DNA from: Flammula alnicola
Taxonomy: Eukaryota; Basidiomycota; Agaricomycetes; Agaricales; Strophariaceae
NCBI GenBank assembly: GCA_015499995.1
Contig: JADNRV010000639.1
Span: 1 to 20,240, forward strand
Reading direction: 5' to 3'
DNA: 20,240 nucleotides
Below, in pieces: positions 1 to 10,167 of this stretch. The notes below the pieces were generated by a model. It worked only from the letters and a program-made list of their open reading frames with translations, searched no databases and had not been told where the DNA came from. A program made the translations under genes and the position numbers. Position 1 is the first letter of the stretch; each line of letters opens with the position of its first letter.

Positions 1-313
1 AAACAAAACTCTCAAAGGTCCGTGTTCAATCAAGTGTCCAGTGGAAAATCGGCGTTGTGGCAGCCTGTACAGGCCACGACATTATACCACTGTTTTGACA
101 ATTACATAACCATCAAACGCGCATCGCGTCTTAATGACACCCAGCATTTCGACGTGTTACCCATGTTTCCTTGCTGCGGCAGCCAATATCATGGAATGGA
201 ATGACAGATGTGGTTCAGAATACATTTATTTACACTTTTAGATGAGAATTACGAAAGGATGCATTGAAGAGGAAAGGAAACAAGAGCTGTACCACGACTG
301 TGCCATGCATCTG

Positions 314-368
314 AGCGATTTGGCAGGGATCCAAATAGAACCAAACAGCACAGCGATTTGGCAGGGAT
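314..368. repeat. 17-bp direct repeat, two copies
   Basis: AGCGATTTGGCAGGGAT occurs at 314-330 and again at 352-368, 38 bp apart start to start. The copies are identical, and the spacer does not itself repeat. It is probably a small local duplication; no gene or element is attached to it. Confidence 0.8.
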
Positions 369-910
369 TGCGCAATTCTAGTCACAAATGATCACATGAT
401 GCAATAAAAGCGCGACGCGACGGAACGCGTCGAGACTCCATAGGTATTAGGTTAGGCTATGTCGGTTGTCAATTTGCCTTCATCCATCTTGCCAGACTTG
501 CACACATTTGAAGATAATGTAAAGGCATTGATGTACATAACGATTTACATATACAAATATGTAAAAAGCAGATGGTCACAATACAATATTGTGTTTTGTG
601 CTTCGTACGTTACAATTCTTTTTATCTATCGTTTCCTTCCTTCTACCGCACCGACGCAGTAGAGGTGAATAAAATGCAGGTTCCGATGGCAATTCATACG
701 AGCATAGCAGGTAGGCCATAATGTGGAACGAATGAGAGAGAAAAAGAGGCTAACAAAACGAGAATGATGCATCTAGAACGACAGTCGAGAGTCGGTGAAG
801 AAAGGTAAATGATAGTAATGTGGGGGAAGCAAAAGCAGCGAGGCAGTGAAATGATGCTGAGACATTGACGAGGGGATGCATAAGGAACATAATTGAATGA
901 TAATGAAAGA

Positions 911-930
911 TGATGATGATGATGATGATG
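911..930. repeat. (TGA)n/(GAT)n microsatellite
   Basis: About seven uninterrupted copies of the trinucleotide TGA/GAT lie in the non-coding sequence downstream of CDC6. It is a simple repeat likely to vary in length between strains. Confidence 0.85.
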
Positions 931-1033
931 CTGGAGACAGGAAAAGGGGCATGTACGGAGAGCAAAACAAATCCGAAGACAGAGAGAGAGATGATGGAGC
1001 GGAATGCATAATATGAGAGCAATGGAAAACCGA

Positions 1034-3194
1034 TTAAACTTGGAAAGCACCAGCAAAAGTGTCGACGTGAGAGTTGTTCGACGCCGAAGCAGCGACCTTG
1101 ATATCCCTGGTAAGACGCGCTTTTTCCCGTTCCCAAATGCCGCGAACCTCTTCTTCGCGAGCATCAACAGGCCACTCGTCCGCAGAGATGATAGCGCCCG
1201 TGACACCCAAGCCACGAAGGACCTCATCGCCCCAGGTACCTTCCACTAGCCGGACTTCGCCAACAGCGCCAGCACCATTCTTGCCGAGACCAGCACCGAA
1301 CGATGCAGAGCGACCGAAAGCTTTCCGTCCTTTTCCTGCACCGGAGCATGAACCAGCAGAGGCAAGAAGAGACGACGATAGTGACACAATCCCGACTCCT
1401 TCCAGGACACCCATTAAATCGCCAAACTCGCTTCGAGAGACAGGTTCGAAGATTCCGAGTTCGGTGCGCGACAAGACGGTGGTGTAATATGAATGGAGGG
1501 CGCTGGTTTCGATTCCTACTCTTGGGGTGGATGAGGAAGTATTAGGAAGTGAAGAGCTGCGCTTCATGGGAGAAGCTATTGGTTTCTTGGGAGACGCAGA
1601 CACCGACGCAGATAATGATAGCCTTGCCTCGAGACGCTTCGAGGCGAGTAAAATGGTAAGAAGGACGAGCCGAGCCTGGAGACCGAGGTTGCGGATTTTT
1701 GTGACAGTCTCGTTATTACTTTGAGAGGCAGTAGGTGCCGACGAGGACTGGGTATTTGTTGTTTTCAGTGCAGCTGATGCAGGAGTATACGCTTTAAGGG
1801 CGGCAAGAATGTGTTGTGGGACGACGCTTGTTGGGGCAGGGTTGAGAGGGTTCTCATCGGTAGCGAATTTCTTTGGGGCGACGGCCAGGTCAATGGCGCC
1901 TCTGAGCACCTCGAATAGACTTCGGACATCACCAGTGACCGCAGCAATTTTCTTCGTCAAAAGCATCAGGGTAGGCGTTGGAAGGAATTTCTTCACTTCT
2001 GTGGACGCGGAAGACGTATCGCCTTCTGACAGAGTGCTCAAACGTGATTGCAAAATTTCCTGGAGCTGGGCGGCTGTGTAGGGCGCGAAATGGAGGGTGC
2101 GAACGTTTGATGAAGGGATGAAAGCATTAGAGGATGATGATGATGCTGTCAGGGTATGAGTATTGGCAATGCCGATGAGTCGTAGAACGGAAGGCAAAGC
2201 TTCCGCAAGTGTGAAGATGGATGAGAGGATTTGTGCGTTAGGAGTGATGTGATCGAGCTCGTCGAGAATGAGGACGCTAATAAAATAAAAATTTCGTCAG
2301 AAAAAATGAGGTAGAAGTGAAAATTCGAACTTACCATTTTACGCTCACGGAACGCAAGAGAGACTTGACGGTCTCTCGACCTTTAAGTTTTTTGCTGCCA
2401 GCAGACTTTCGTTTTGATTCGCTGCTGAGGTCCTCGATCATTCGTTCCCACAGTGCGTCAACGCTTTTGAGTGCCATGCAGTTGATGGAAACAACTTTAA
2501 CTTTAATATCATTATCGTTCGCAGCCGAGAGCTGTCGAATAATATCATTGACCAAGGCAGTCTTCCCAGTCCCGGGAGACCCCGAGATGAACATGCTGGA
2601 AGGGACTTCATCGTCAGTCATCGATATACCCTCAATGAACGGGGCAAGGAATTCGAGGATCGAGGCGCGTTCAGTTTCGCGACCAGCGATGTCGGTTTGT
2701 GTGTTATTACAGGTGGAGCGCAAAAGAGCACGGATGCGGGAATGGAGAGGAAGCAAAGAGGTCGGCGGAGTTGGTGGTGGCGTTGCGATGGACAGATGCA
2801 AAATTTCGGTCGATGGTGTGGCAGGCGCCAAGGACGATACTGACGCGTTACGTCGAAGTGCTGAATAAATGGTTTTAAGAAAAAGGAAGATCGAGCTATA
2901 TAGGTCGAACATACCTGGACGGCTGCGCGTTGGTGTGATGGTTTCGGTTGCGGTACGTCTGAGCGCTCTGATCGCTCTCGGCGACATATCTGCGTTGATG
3001 GGCGAGCATCTGAACGGGGGGATGTTCTCCTTGTTCCAATCTCCATCCAAGATAGAGGTCGTCGTTCGAGCGCGCTTGGGATTGGGGGTACTGTCGGGTG
3101 TCTGGAGCTGATCGCACGCCTGCAGTGAGGGAGCAGGCGACGAGGAAGCTTGGTGTCCTCTCTTCCCAAGGACTGAGCCGCGAGTATGCATCAT
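1034..3194 (-). CDS. CDC6: Cdc6 replication-licensing AAA+ ATPase
   Basis: Loads the MCM helicase with ORC and Cdt1 at origins in G1 (known for the family). Three exons (3194-2915, 2860-2335, 2276-1034) give 682 residues. The introns are 2861-2914 and 2277-2334. Seen: Walker A G187-T194 (GSPGTGKT, Lys193), Walker B LILDELDH with D274/E275 just after intron 2, sensor 1 GIANT (Asn307), sensor 2 in TGDVR (Arg387), and a C-terminal winged-helix region. The N-terminus has the typical short basic motif TRGSVLGKR, a KRAR nuclear signal and several CDK-type sites (TPNPK, SPRA, later SPKK and SPMK). The ATG at 3194 is chosen because the frame further upstream opens only with non-ATG codons; ATG 3191 follows directly. 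A Gly/Ala/Ser-rich insert interrupts the winged helix (residues ~574-608). Orc1 is excluded by the lack of a BAH domain and by the Cdc6-type N-terminus. Confidence 0.93.
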
Positions 3195-3861
3195 GACGTG
3201 GAGAGGCAATGCGACTTTGGCAGAGGTGTCGATGGTGGTCGAAGAGAGAACAAGAGACAAACCGGCTGGGCAAAACGCAGATGAATATGATCTCTCACAG
3301 TTTAATCTCCGCCATCAAGTCGCGCGTCGCGTAAATAAACGCGTCGCGCTCATCACGTGGAGACGCGTGCCATTAGTCCCACATCTCCCGATCGCGTCTC
3401 GCATACGATCAACACACGTGAAGTTATACCTCATTAATCATTTCCCATACTAAAAAAAACTACAAGACGTGTTAATTGAACTCTGAAGCCGGATCCCTAC
3501 CTCGTCGGAATAAACGAGACGTGTCTGAATGATGAATGGCGTTAGTTACGTGCCATCAAACAGGATACTACAAAAACACAAGGAGCAATTCAAGTCTTCC
3601 ACAACATGATCAGCCTGAGTGTCGCAGATTAAAAATTCTCTTGTCTATTATTCGTCTTAGTACTGTGCATCGCCTTAATTGGCGGGTTTGGCACACCCAG
3701 CTCTATCCTCCATACAAACGCATGAATTGAAGTTGAATGAACAAATTACAGACATGCAGTCGGATACTAAGTATAATAAAGTGTTTACCAAATACCTCGA
3801 GCGACCAAGACCCTGATTATACATATAATGCTGCCATACTGCCTACAAACGAGTGGGAATA
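3195..3861. other. intergenic: CDC6 upstream region
   Basis: This lies between the CDC6 start and the 3' end of the membrane-protein gene, both on the minus strand. It holds the paired ACGCGT boxes and an AT-rich stretch from about 3440. No open frame has recognisable content. Confidence 0.6.
3339..3368. promoter_or_regulatory. Two MluI cell-cycle boxes upstream of CDC6
   Basis: ACGCGT occurs at 3339-3344 and 3363-3368, about 145 and 170 bp upstream of the CDC6 ATG. The first sits in one of two copies of CGCGTCGCG (3323-3331 and 3340-3348). ACGCGT is the known core site of MBF, which drives G1/S genes including CDC6 in yeasts. The function here is inferred from position and target identity. 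Confidence 0.55.
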
Positions 3862-5128
3862 TCATACGGATTCTCGAACTGCGATAAGCTCATTGCGCTT
3901 CTTCTCGCGTAAAAGCGGGTCACTGGCAGTAGTAGGATCACCCTCCGCCCTCGTCTTCACGATTTTCTTCGCCTCCTTCTCCGCCTCCTTTGCCTCTCTT
4001 TTTTTCCTTTGTGCCTCTGTTTCATCCCGTATCCGGTAGTCTCCAAACGGACCCGTCCCATATGTTTTTCTCATGTTGTCCCCGAACAGAATGAGGGTCG
4101 TAAGCCATTCAGGGAGGACATGGAGCACGTAAAAGGCGGCCTTTCCACCAGGGGTATCGAGAGGACTCGGTGCCGTCAAAGACACGGTTCGATGACCCAT
4201 AACTGCAAGACGATAGATGGCAATAATCGTCTGTGAAAAATGGACCATCGTACGTATGGGTGAGCAATATCGAAAACTAAAAGGTCGCAAACTTACGATG
4301 AGAACGGTCATCACAGTCGTTACTACGACGCCACGGTTGCTGATAAGGGGTAGATTCACCTTACCCCACAAAGTCACCGCAAAAAGTATGATCGTAAGGG
4401 CCAGAGCTACAGCAGTGCTCGCAACTCTAACGGACAATTACAGGGCACTGAGAGTCAGCACAATCGGCTCGTACTATAATGGATATATAAAAAAACACAA
4501 ACCTCAGTTGCGCCGTCGAATCAGCTTGGTTTTGGTTATTAAACACCTTGCTATAATTCGAGTTCGCAATGATGCCAGGGACAATAGCAGCCAGGAAAGA
4601 GAGAGCCATGATGCCCGTGAATCGACGAGACCCTTGCCGCACTTTCGGTAGGTCAGGAGTACCCTGAGGCGGAGGGGTATGGACACCTCCTTTGGACGCT
4701 GCGGCAGGAGATTGGGCGTACGTCTCGGGTCCGAATGTCGGATTGACTAGAAGACATCGTACGAGGTTGACGATATCATTAGCGATACCGATGAACCCCA
4801 TCCCGAAGCTAATTTGCATGTACGTCGTGAGTCCAGGGCTCAAGCGGTGGCTTTCATTGCGGGACTGAAGTGCTCGCAATGAGAAGATCACGACACTGAT
4901 AATTCCGCTCAATAAACGAACTCGAATGATAAGAGGCTCCAGAGGGAACACTAACCGCTCGACAGAGAAAGTCACTGTTCCGATGAGGAGTGTAGTTCGA
5001 GACCGCTTGCTAAACATGCGGTACAACATGAGGGGCGTAAGCAGCGCGTAAAGCACAGCGAACAGGATTGACGGCGCAAAGTCGGCTGGGAGGGGCGTGC
5101 CTCCCACAGGCGCCGGAAAGTTGACCAT
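3862..5128 (-). CDS. Uncharacterised fungal multi-pass membrane protein
   Basis: Function unknown. Three exons (5128-4503, 4426-4297, 4230-3862; introns 4427-4502 and 4231-4296) give 374 residues without frame problems. The start is ATG 5128, since the open frame extends only to a TTG upstream. Hydrophobic segments can be seen near residues 18-38, 45-65, 70-88, 100-125, 170-192, 211-230 and 240-262, with an eighth possible in the conserved-looking stretch FYVLHVLPEWL near residue 290. A polar Pro/Gly-rich loop follows segment four. The cytosolic-looking C-terminus is highly charged (EAQRKKREAKEAEKEAKK). The topology recalls fungal RTA1-like or GPCR-like proteins, but I see no diagnostic motif of either, so no family is assigned. 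No signal peptide precedes the first segment. Confidence 0.75.
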
Positions 5129-5920
5129 CGGGATAGTTATCAAAACTAGGAGACCGAAATCCAGCCGCGCACTAAGGGTATAGAGGTTAGAAGTTCAATA
5201 GGAACTGGAGTACTGAATTTTGCTAAAGATGACTGGCCTTTAAATAAGTACTCGGAGGGTCAAGAGGCTGCGTTCCGTAGATCCCTATCAACGCCCGTGA
5301 CTGTCAAAAGCATATCCAAGTATCCTCGGCATCACTATCCATGTTTATCGGCACCACAACTAAATATGATCAACACCGCCTCTTGCATGACATTTGGTCC
5401 TCCCTGAAAAATCTGCGACCACGTTCCAGGGTTGATTCTATAGCATTGACCTACCAAGTGCGCTGCGCTGCGGTGCGGATGCGGATGCGCAGTCAGAGCA
5501 TACCGTAAGTCCCAGTATGTGCAGAGCTGTGTCCACTTGGGCTCCGATTCGTAAAGAGAAGACGCCTGAACTACAAGCAAGTGTCAAAACCCAAGCAAGC
5601 CCGAGATGCGAAGTTTGACCCAGACGGTTAGGCGCGTAACCTGGAAAACTTAAAGCTTCATGTTTTGATTGCAAGTCATTGTTCCCATAAAGACGAGGCG
5701 AGGTGAAATCGCACGCAAACGATTGTCGAATACCTTTTCTTTGGGCCAGTAGTCAGACAGGACTATCCGCAAGCAAGAAGATTGAAACAACGTCCGGCTT
5801 CCGACTTCACGAGATTCGCTAAAGTTCGAATATCAATAAATATAAGTAGCATTGTGCAACACAGAGCAAAAGAACAGCGAAATTCCGAGTGTATACATAC
5901 AGTACCTGAAGCGTTGCACC
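5129..5920. other. intergenic between membrane protein and O-fucosyltransferase genes
   Basis: Contains the 5' flank of the membrane-protein gene and the 3' flank of the O-fucosyltransferase-like gene. Small open frames at 5335-5674 on the minus strand begin with non-ATG codons and have no recognisable content. A CG-rich patch of GCGGAT-type repeats lies at about 5460-5490. I see no RNA gene. Confidence 0.5.
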
Positions 5921-7264
5921 TCAATATAAAGTGATATCTTGCACCTTTCCCCCGTCTGCGCCGAGCCTCAAAGCCACGACCTGCGTGCTCAAGCTTGAAT
6001 ACCCATTCCCTATGAACACCTCCGCGCGGCTCGCCAGCTCGACGTCGACGCACACAGACAAATCGCGCTCGCCCCATTTGATAGGCACCTCGGCGCTGTG
6101 CGTTACACGCAGCATGGGGCCGCCCTTCCACCCCTGCTGCTGTGCCCAGTCCGAATTCGTGAGCGCCTCCGCGAGCTTGTAGAATTGGAGGTAAACAGTG
6201 GGGTGGTCCCAGGCGCCATCATGCAGGACGTGCAGGGTGCGGAGGTGCGGACGATCGCGTGCTTGGTATGAGATTGCAGAAAGGATGCGGCGCAGAGACG
6301 GGTAGCAGTGGTCCATGACGGTCGTTGCGTTGTATATGTCGAGTTTTGGAGGAAGAATGGCCGGTTCGAGGAGGGGGAGCGTCGCCCAGGTTGTAAACCC
6401 CTGGCGCGTCTCGGCTAGGTATTTGCAGTGGTCTTCGAAATCACCACGTCGAAGATGGAGTGCCATGTAAGAGCCTCCTGGGGCTGTGGAGTCTGACCTT
6501 GGCTGGAGTTTGAGTTGGCCTTGTGTCCGGTTTACAATGTCTAGAACATTGTCCGACCACTTGAAGTGGTTATGTATGTAATTTTGGAACGTGGGCCATA
6601 TATCCTGTATTCCTGGGGAGGCTAGGTAGCTGTAGAAATGTGTCAATAGGCCGCAGAGGAATACATTTAGAAGGTAGTGACGTACTCCCAATTGAAAACT
6701 TTATCATCCACAACAACACATCTGTGTTTCCTTTCCAGAATTTCTTTGGCATAACGCCATTGGTCCTTATGGTCGGCTCTAAGGTTGACGTGGAAGACTT
6801 CATCTGGGGGGCAAACCTCGTCGAACACAGCCTCACTAATAGTGCTTTCAGTTGGACCACGAAGGAAGGCCGACAATGGGACACCGGCATCCTCTCCCCG
6901 AGGACGCCATATCAAAGGTTGGTATACGTAGATTCGCGACGTTTGCAGCGCAAGATGATGGTACAAGAGGATTTCTTGAGCCTAACGAAAGATTGTGAGC
7001 TCTGATGCAATGTAAAACCAGGACGATTCGCACTTGGTTATTAAATCCAGCTCCCTGAAGCTGCTTAAACTTTACATATTTGTTCCCGATTTCGTTGTGA
7101 ATTAATTTCTGAGAGATTTGTGCTTCAGACTGGAACAAGTCCGTGTATAGAGCAGTCGGTGGTCGATATGCGAGATATAGATAGTACAGAAGCAGTCCTA
7201 TGCAGAAGAGAACAAGGAAAAGCGGCCTGAGGACATGCCATTTGACGGTGATAGTAGCTGGCAT
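5921..7264 (-). CDS. O-fucosyltransferase-like type II membrane glycosyltransferase
   Basis: Likely a Golgi/ER glycosyltransferase using a GDP-sugar; the true acceptor is unknown. Three exons (7264-7034, 6981-6686, 6629-5921; introns 6982-7033 and 6630-6685) give 411 residues. A short basic N-tail is followed by one membrane anchor (about residues 15-33, LFLVLFCIGLLLYYLYLA), then a luminal domain. Motifs: GAGFNNQ (71-77), the loop that opens the nucleotide-sugar site in fucosyltransferase-type folds; HLRRGDF (234-240), the Arg-containing motif of the O-fucosyltransferase superfamily; and VFIGNGYSSLST (380-391), matching the C-terminal conserved motif of that superfamily. The start ATG 7264 lies immediately before the anchor. 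It is divergent from the mitochondrial transcription factor gene. Basidiomycete genomes commonly carry several such proteins; specificity for fucose is an inference from fold motifs only. Confidence 0.84.
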
Positions 7265-7416
7265 GGAGGCATTGTCAAGAACACATCATCAGTGGTTGTG
7301 TAACTTTGTCACCGGCACCGTCGTCCAAGGCATCGCTTGGGCTGATTACGTAACCAGCACCCTTGTTTAGACGCGTTCACAAAATTCAGTGGACGCGACG
7401 TTTGTACTGCTCAGCC
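7265..7416. promoter_or_regulatory. Divergent promoter region, glycosyltransferase / MTF1-like
   Basis: Only about 150 bp separate the two divergent start codons. The region contains the palindrome TTACGTAA (7346-7353), a bZIP-type site, and one ACGCGT hexamer (7371-7376). The assignment as a shared promoter rests on geometry alone; neither site has been shown to act here. Confidence 0.45.
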
Positions 7417-9527
7417 ATGGCCACTGTCTGCGCCCAGCTCGCAAGGTCCTTTCTACAGGCCTCCAAGTGCAGAAAGGCACATTCAATGCGACCATCGGCC
7501 CTCGGTTGTAACGCTATTTCTGGCCGACGTTGGTTTTCAGAAGAGGTCCCAACTGTGACGTTAATGCAAAATACATTAGAAACCTCAGGCGCTCCTTCTG
7601 ATGAAGTCGAAAGCCCCTCATCAGCCCCACGAAAGCGGTCCCAGGCCACCAAAATTACCTCCGACCCTGTGGAAGACCAGCTTCCGACTTCTGCAGCTCG
7701 ACGGGGGAGGCCGAAATCTCTTAAAGCATCCTCTGAACCAATAGAAGAACTTCCAATGTCTTCACTACGTCGGCCGGGTAGGCCGAAATCCACTAAAGCA
7801 TCCCCCGAAAGTGCAGACAGCCTGCCTCCAACTCGCCGTAGGAGGTCGAAAGCTGGCGAACCATCTTCCGATCCAGCAGAAGCAGCCTCTCCCCCAACTC
7901 GTCGAAGGAGATCGAAAACGGTTGAAGCATCCGCATCCTCTGAACCGTCGGAAGACTCGCCATCACCCTCTCCCTCACGCCGGGTAAGGAAACGAGCCGA
8001 AGGAGCCGCTCCCTCAACGACAACGAAAGCAAAAAAGGATATAGAGAACTTCCTCCCATTGATGAATGGAGGAAATATTTTGCTCTCACGAGAGAGTCTG
8101 CGCATCGGGCTTCAGTACGGAACCCCGAGACTGCCCGGATGCTCGCTGAGGCTTTTGTACCCGAAGGTTCGAAGGACAAGATCATTATCGAAGCTAGTCC
8201 AGGTAACATTCTACGCTTACCTGTGATATGTATATTTCAATAACTCAAGGGCACTTTCCCCTCCAACAGGTCCTGGACAATTGACTCGCGCTTTACTTAA
8301 CTTGCCAAAGGAGAGAATCAAAAAATTGATTGTTATCGAAGACGTTGCAAACTATGTGCCATTCTTGAAGGTGGGCTTCAACTATTTATTTTGGCCTAAA
8401 GCTCATGAACGATGAAACATCGCAGTCTCTCGAAGACATTGATCCACGTGTCAAAGTGTATCAGAAGATGGGAAAGCAGTGGACTACTTACAACGATATT
8501 GAGGAGGATGGAGCACTGGACGATGTCAAGACCATGGAATGGGATAAAGGTCAGTTTTATTTGCTCCGCCCGCCCATATTTATCTTGACATCACCAGTTC
8601 ACGATCAGTTACAATTCATTATGCACATGGCTTCAGATACCCAAGGAGAGCAACTGGTCGCGCAGCTACTGCGTGCCGTGCCGGACCGACAATGGCTCTT
8701 CAAATATGGGCGTGTACCCTTGAGCCTCGTTCTTTCCGCCCGTATGTGGGAGGTATGTATCTTTTCAACCAGGCTCTAGTTCCAGCACAAACCTGGACCC
8801 GTACTGATTTTTTCTCTCTAGCGAGTCAACGCACCCCCGTCACATCTAGCCCGGTGCAAAGTGTCCGCCATGGCGCAAGCTGTTGCCACATTTTCTCCTA
8901 GCGTGCCTTACGAAAAATTGCAACCTTACGCGGACCACTTCCATCCGGCCCGTCTTAGCCAGACTAAGGAAACCGATCGCTACCGCAGCCCTCACGTAGC
9001 TATTACTATTACTCCTTTGCAACATCCGGTAAGTCGCGGCGACCTTACAAGTCGAGTCATAGAAGGTGTAACTGACGTCGCTTTTTTGTGTTTTGCAGGT
9101 TATCAAATCTGGAGATCTTGACTATTGGGATTTCTGTCTTCGAAAACTTTTTGTCCAAAAAGCTACACCGCTCGAGAGATGCATCAGGTACAATGTGCTC
9201 TTTCTGATGTCCAGTCGTTCTTTCGTTGCTAACTTACCATAATTCGTAGTGGTCTGGGGCCTGGAGCCTACAACATTTTGCCAAAGCTCACCGATCCTAG
9301 CCTCCCTAAAGAAGACGTGATAGATATAAAGAAAATGCCTAGGGAATTCAATATACATGAATGGGATACTATCGTTCGTACTTTCAAGGAATGGCCATTT
9401 AGACCACAGGTGCGATTAATGTCTTGCTCAAGCCGTTGGCCGAACGCAGTTGGCTAATTTTCTCTCTTTCACTTTATAGGATCTTGGGATCGAAGTCTTC
9501 ACCAACCGTGTTGAGAAACATCGGTAG
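7417..9527 (+). CDS. MTF1: Mitochondrial transcription factor, dimethyladenosine-transferase family (one-base frame break)
   Basis: Family members (Mtf1/TFB1M/TFB2M) open mitochondrial promoters with the mtRNA polymerase or dimethylate mitochondrial rRNA. Eight exons: 7417-8202, 8270-8370, 8426-8549, 8598-8752, 8822-9028, 9099-9187, 9250-9409, 9480-9527. With one extra base the model is 556 residues. ATG 7417 has a good context (GCCATGGCC); the frame upstream starts only at TTG. The N-terminus is Arg-rich and lacks acids until RRWFSEE, like a mitochondrial presequence. Residues ~72-195 hold basic AT-hook-like repeats. SAM motif I is SPGPGQLT (261-268), and motif II ends in Glu286 (IVIED). The frame changes by -1 at the A6 run 8031-8036; the downstream frame carries WRKYFALTRES and the SAM motif. 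The transcription-factor versus rRNA-methylase role is unresolved. The stop is taken at 9525-9527. Confidence 0.82.
7630..7995 (+). repeat. Six-unit basic/AT-hook-like coding repeat
   Basis: Basic cores start at 7630 (RKR), 7699 (RRGRPK), 7768 (RRPGRPK), 7834 (RRRRSK), 7900 (RRRRSK) and 7978 (RRVRKR). They are spaced 66-69 bp apart, with the last interval 78 bp, and separated by acidic Ser/Pro/Glu linkers. Units two and three contain the GRP core of the DNA minor-groove-binding AT-hook. Units three to five are the most alike, which suggests tandem duplication of a 22-23 codon unit. Confidence 0.8.
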
Positions 9528-10167
9528 GCCTTTGTATCTCGATGGACAGAGCTTGGCCTGCATTGTCGTTGGTATGCCGATATGTCGCTCAAGGACCACG
9601 CACTCGACACTTGGGCTTAAAAATATTACGGCCTACTTATGGAACTCATAAAGTACGACAATGCGACTTCGAAGTCTACGATATCGAACGCTGCGCACGC
9701 GATAAAATATCCGTGGAAGCGTAATACTAATTTCACTACGGAAAGGATGGACAACATCCTGGCCAGATACGTATATGAGATAATTCATTGTTGAGCCGTT
9801 CCAACCTCAATTTATAGGACGTGCAATGTCATTTCCATGAACCTGGTTGCCAAGTATCGCGAAACTTACATCAGGAATATTCATGACACCCTTGGTAAGG
9901 AAGCCCAAGCAACAAGGTCTTCGGTGGTGGCGCTCCAATGTGCTAGCCGTCTGAGAGATTGCAGAATCCTTAACCTAAGGGATGTGTATAACATGTCCAT
10001 GACAACCCGTTAAATGGATCAAGTGAGAATGCAGCGAGTCGAACGACTTCCATCTTCTCACTCGGTACAATGAGCATATGCATATGTTTCGTTGGATTCC
10101 AGTAATGTACATGTATTGAAAGATAAAAGAAAGGAAGAAAGAAAAAATACGAAAGGACAATTTAAAT
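9528..10167 (+). other. Unassigned coding-like sequence downstream of MTF1-like gene
   Basis: No clean gene model fits. In the same frame as the last MTF1-like exon, sequence continues past the TAG at 9525 with protein-like content (RWTELGLHCRWYADMSLKDH, 9543-9602), then past a TAA at 9615-9617 (KYYGLLMELIKYDNATSK). An intron-like gap from about 9771 (GTATAT) to 9816 (TTTATAG) is followed by a frame open to 10014 (MNLVAKYRETYIRNIHDTLG from 9838). I recognise no family. It may be a decayed gene, a gene whose frame is damaged by sequence errors, or chance. From 10015 to 10167 lies only the converging 3' flank of CTF4. Confidence 0.3.

Larger units (their letters stand above)
1..1033. other. intergenic, downstream of CDC6
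   Basis: No gene is supported here. Open frames are short (the longest plus-strand one, 459-662, would encode 67 residues) and none has recognisable domains. The minus-strand frames at 694-1227 are low-complexity sequence. The stretch holds a direct repeat (314-368), a trinucleotide microsatellite (911-930) and a CG-rich patch at 408-432 that includes one ACGCGT hexamer at 425-430. The 459 ATG lies only 28 bases beyond that hexamer, so a small gene or a first exon cannot be excluded, but nothing in its sequence supports it. Confidence 0.5.

Noticed and set aside
425..430. Further ACGCGT hexamers (425, 2843, 7371, 11717, 13278)
   Set aside because: Single copies, three of them inside coding sequence; consistent with chance occurrence and not treated as promoter boxes.
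447..457. TTAGGTTAGG-like telomere motif
   Set aside because: A single imperfect occurrence, not an array.
694..1227. Long minus-strand open frames downstream of and overlapping the CDC6 end
   Set aside because: Low-complexity Leu/Ser/His/Cys content from a microsatellite and antisense of coding sequence; no domain.
1074..2081. Plus-strand open frames opposite CDC6
   Set aside because: Arg/Ser/Pro-rich antisense shadows of the CDC6 exons.
2317..3111. Plus-strand frames opposite the CDC6 N-terminal half
   Set aside because: Antisense of the Walker A and N-terminal coding sequence; no independent support.
5335..5674. Minus-strand small open frames in the 5.1-5.9 kb gap
   Set aside because: Non-ATG starts, no recognisable content and no convincing splice to anything.
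7984..8037. Possible 54-bp intron GTAAGG...AAAAAG in the MTF1-like gene
   Set aside because: Its length is a multiple of three, so removing it does not correct the -1 shift, and no acceptor near it does.
7386..8209. Minus-strand frames opposite the AT-hook repeats
   Set aside because: Mirror of the repeat array; composition follows from the opposite strand.
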